In this document: positions 63,965 through 64,000 of the stretch, piece by piece
Layout of the letters: every line of letters starts with the position of its first letter
How positions within the stretch are numbered: position 1 is the first letter of the stretch
NCBI RefSeq assembly: GCF_001515305.1
Contig: NZ_LNQV01000010.1
Span: 1 to 64,000 of the forward strand
DNA from: Aquitalea pelogenes
GTDB taxonomy: Bacteria > Pseudomonadota > Gammaproteobacteria > Burkholderiales > Chromobacteriaceae
Length of the DNA stretch: 64,000 bases
Direction: 5' to 3'
Made by a program: the position numbers and the translations under genes
Notes under the pieces: generated by a model
The model's input: the letters and a program-made list of their open reading frames with translations, nothing else
What the model was told of the DNA's origin: nothing
Databases searched by the model: none

Positions 63965-64000
63965 ATGGAACATCTGGATATCTTGATCGTCGGCGGGGGC
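63965..64000 (+). CDS. Start of a flavoprotein gene (cut by window end)
   Basis: Twelve codons: MEHLDILIVGGG, the start of an FAD/NAD-binding Rossmann fold (GxGxxG region). A start four codons earlier (63953) is possible. It is 117 bp after the LysR stop. The family cannot be named further. Confidence 0.5.
   Translation, partial: MEHLDILIVGGG

Noticed and set aside
1-64000. tRNA genes, rRNA genes, CRISPR arrays, insertion sequences and integrases
   Set aside because: No cloverleaf, repeat-spacer pattern, transposase or integrase frame was found anywhere in the window.

Overview
The window is about 64 kb of GC-rich (roughly 60%) bacterial chromosome. Gene content and protein sequences point to a betaproteobacterium of the Neisseriales, most like the Chromobacteriaceae (Aquitalea, Vogesella or Chromobacterium relatives). 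The evidence is the ubiC-ubiA pair, an Hda/HAD/DUF815 run, a PriB-containing rpsF-priB-rpsR-rplI operon, a Nudix-ThiE fusion, and a phenylacetate cluster with a TetR-type PaaR. No tRNA, rRNA, CRISPR array, transposase or intact prophage was seen. This genus-level call is inference from recall, not from a database search.

Layout. 0-3 kb: the end of ubiC (with an in-frame 138-bp tandem duplication), ubiA, and then over 1 kb of non-coding DNA built from structured repeats flanking a BRO-N-like gene. 3-7.7 kb (minus strand): a small membrane protein, Nudix-ThiE fusion, EamA transporter, DUF815 ATPase, HAD phosphatase and hda, mostly with ATGA/GTGA overlaps. 8-17.8 kb (plus): purM, purN, a DUF3108 protein, an RsmB-type rRNA methylase, a CLC chloride transporter, grxD, a degenerate EAL protein, then upp, a gene of unknown function and uraA. 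18-27 kb: paired acetyltransferases, a D-lactate dehydrogenase of the Dld-II type, an isochorismatase-like hydrolase, DUF2322, and a permease/NTF2-like/amine-oxidase group. 27-39 kb: the ribosomal S6 operon, a copper module (multicopper oxidase and CsoR with a visible operator), rlmB, a 1094-residue PAS-GGDEF-EAL protein and mfd.

39-55.3 kb is a nearly complete phenylacetate degradation island. Phenylacetate is probably imported by the DUF485/SSS transporter pair and activated by PaaK. It is epoxidised by PaaABCDE, isomerised by PaaG, ring-opened and oxidised by PaaN (ALDH-only type), and beta-oxidised by PaaF, PaaH and the thiolase PaaJ. PaaY probably provides thioesterase relief. A TetR-family PaaR is encoded inside the operon, and two matching 14-bp palindromes lie at the paaA and paaG/paaN promoters. 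PaaB is an unusual two-repeat fusion. 55-64 kb holds a ClpP-like protease, a DHCW cupin, bifunctional adhE, a periplasmic beta-carbonic anhydrase, a second EamA transporter, and a divergent SDR/LysR pair.

Four apparent single-base G/C deletions break paaJ (one), paaE (two) and adhE (one). All lie in or beside short G/C runs and all affect otherwise well-conserved genes, so sequencing error is the first explanation to exclude. The strongest undescribed-looking signals are the covarying hairpin repeat family (about 1.17, 1.61 and 2.96 kb), the fused PaaB, the attenuator-like leader of upp, and a possible small RNA at about 18.0 kb.
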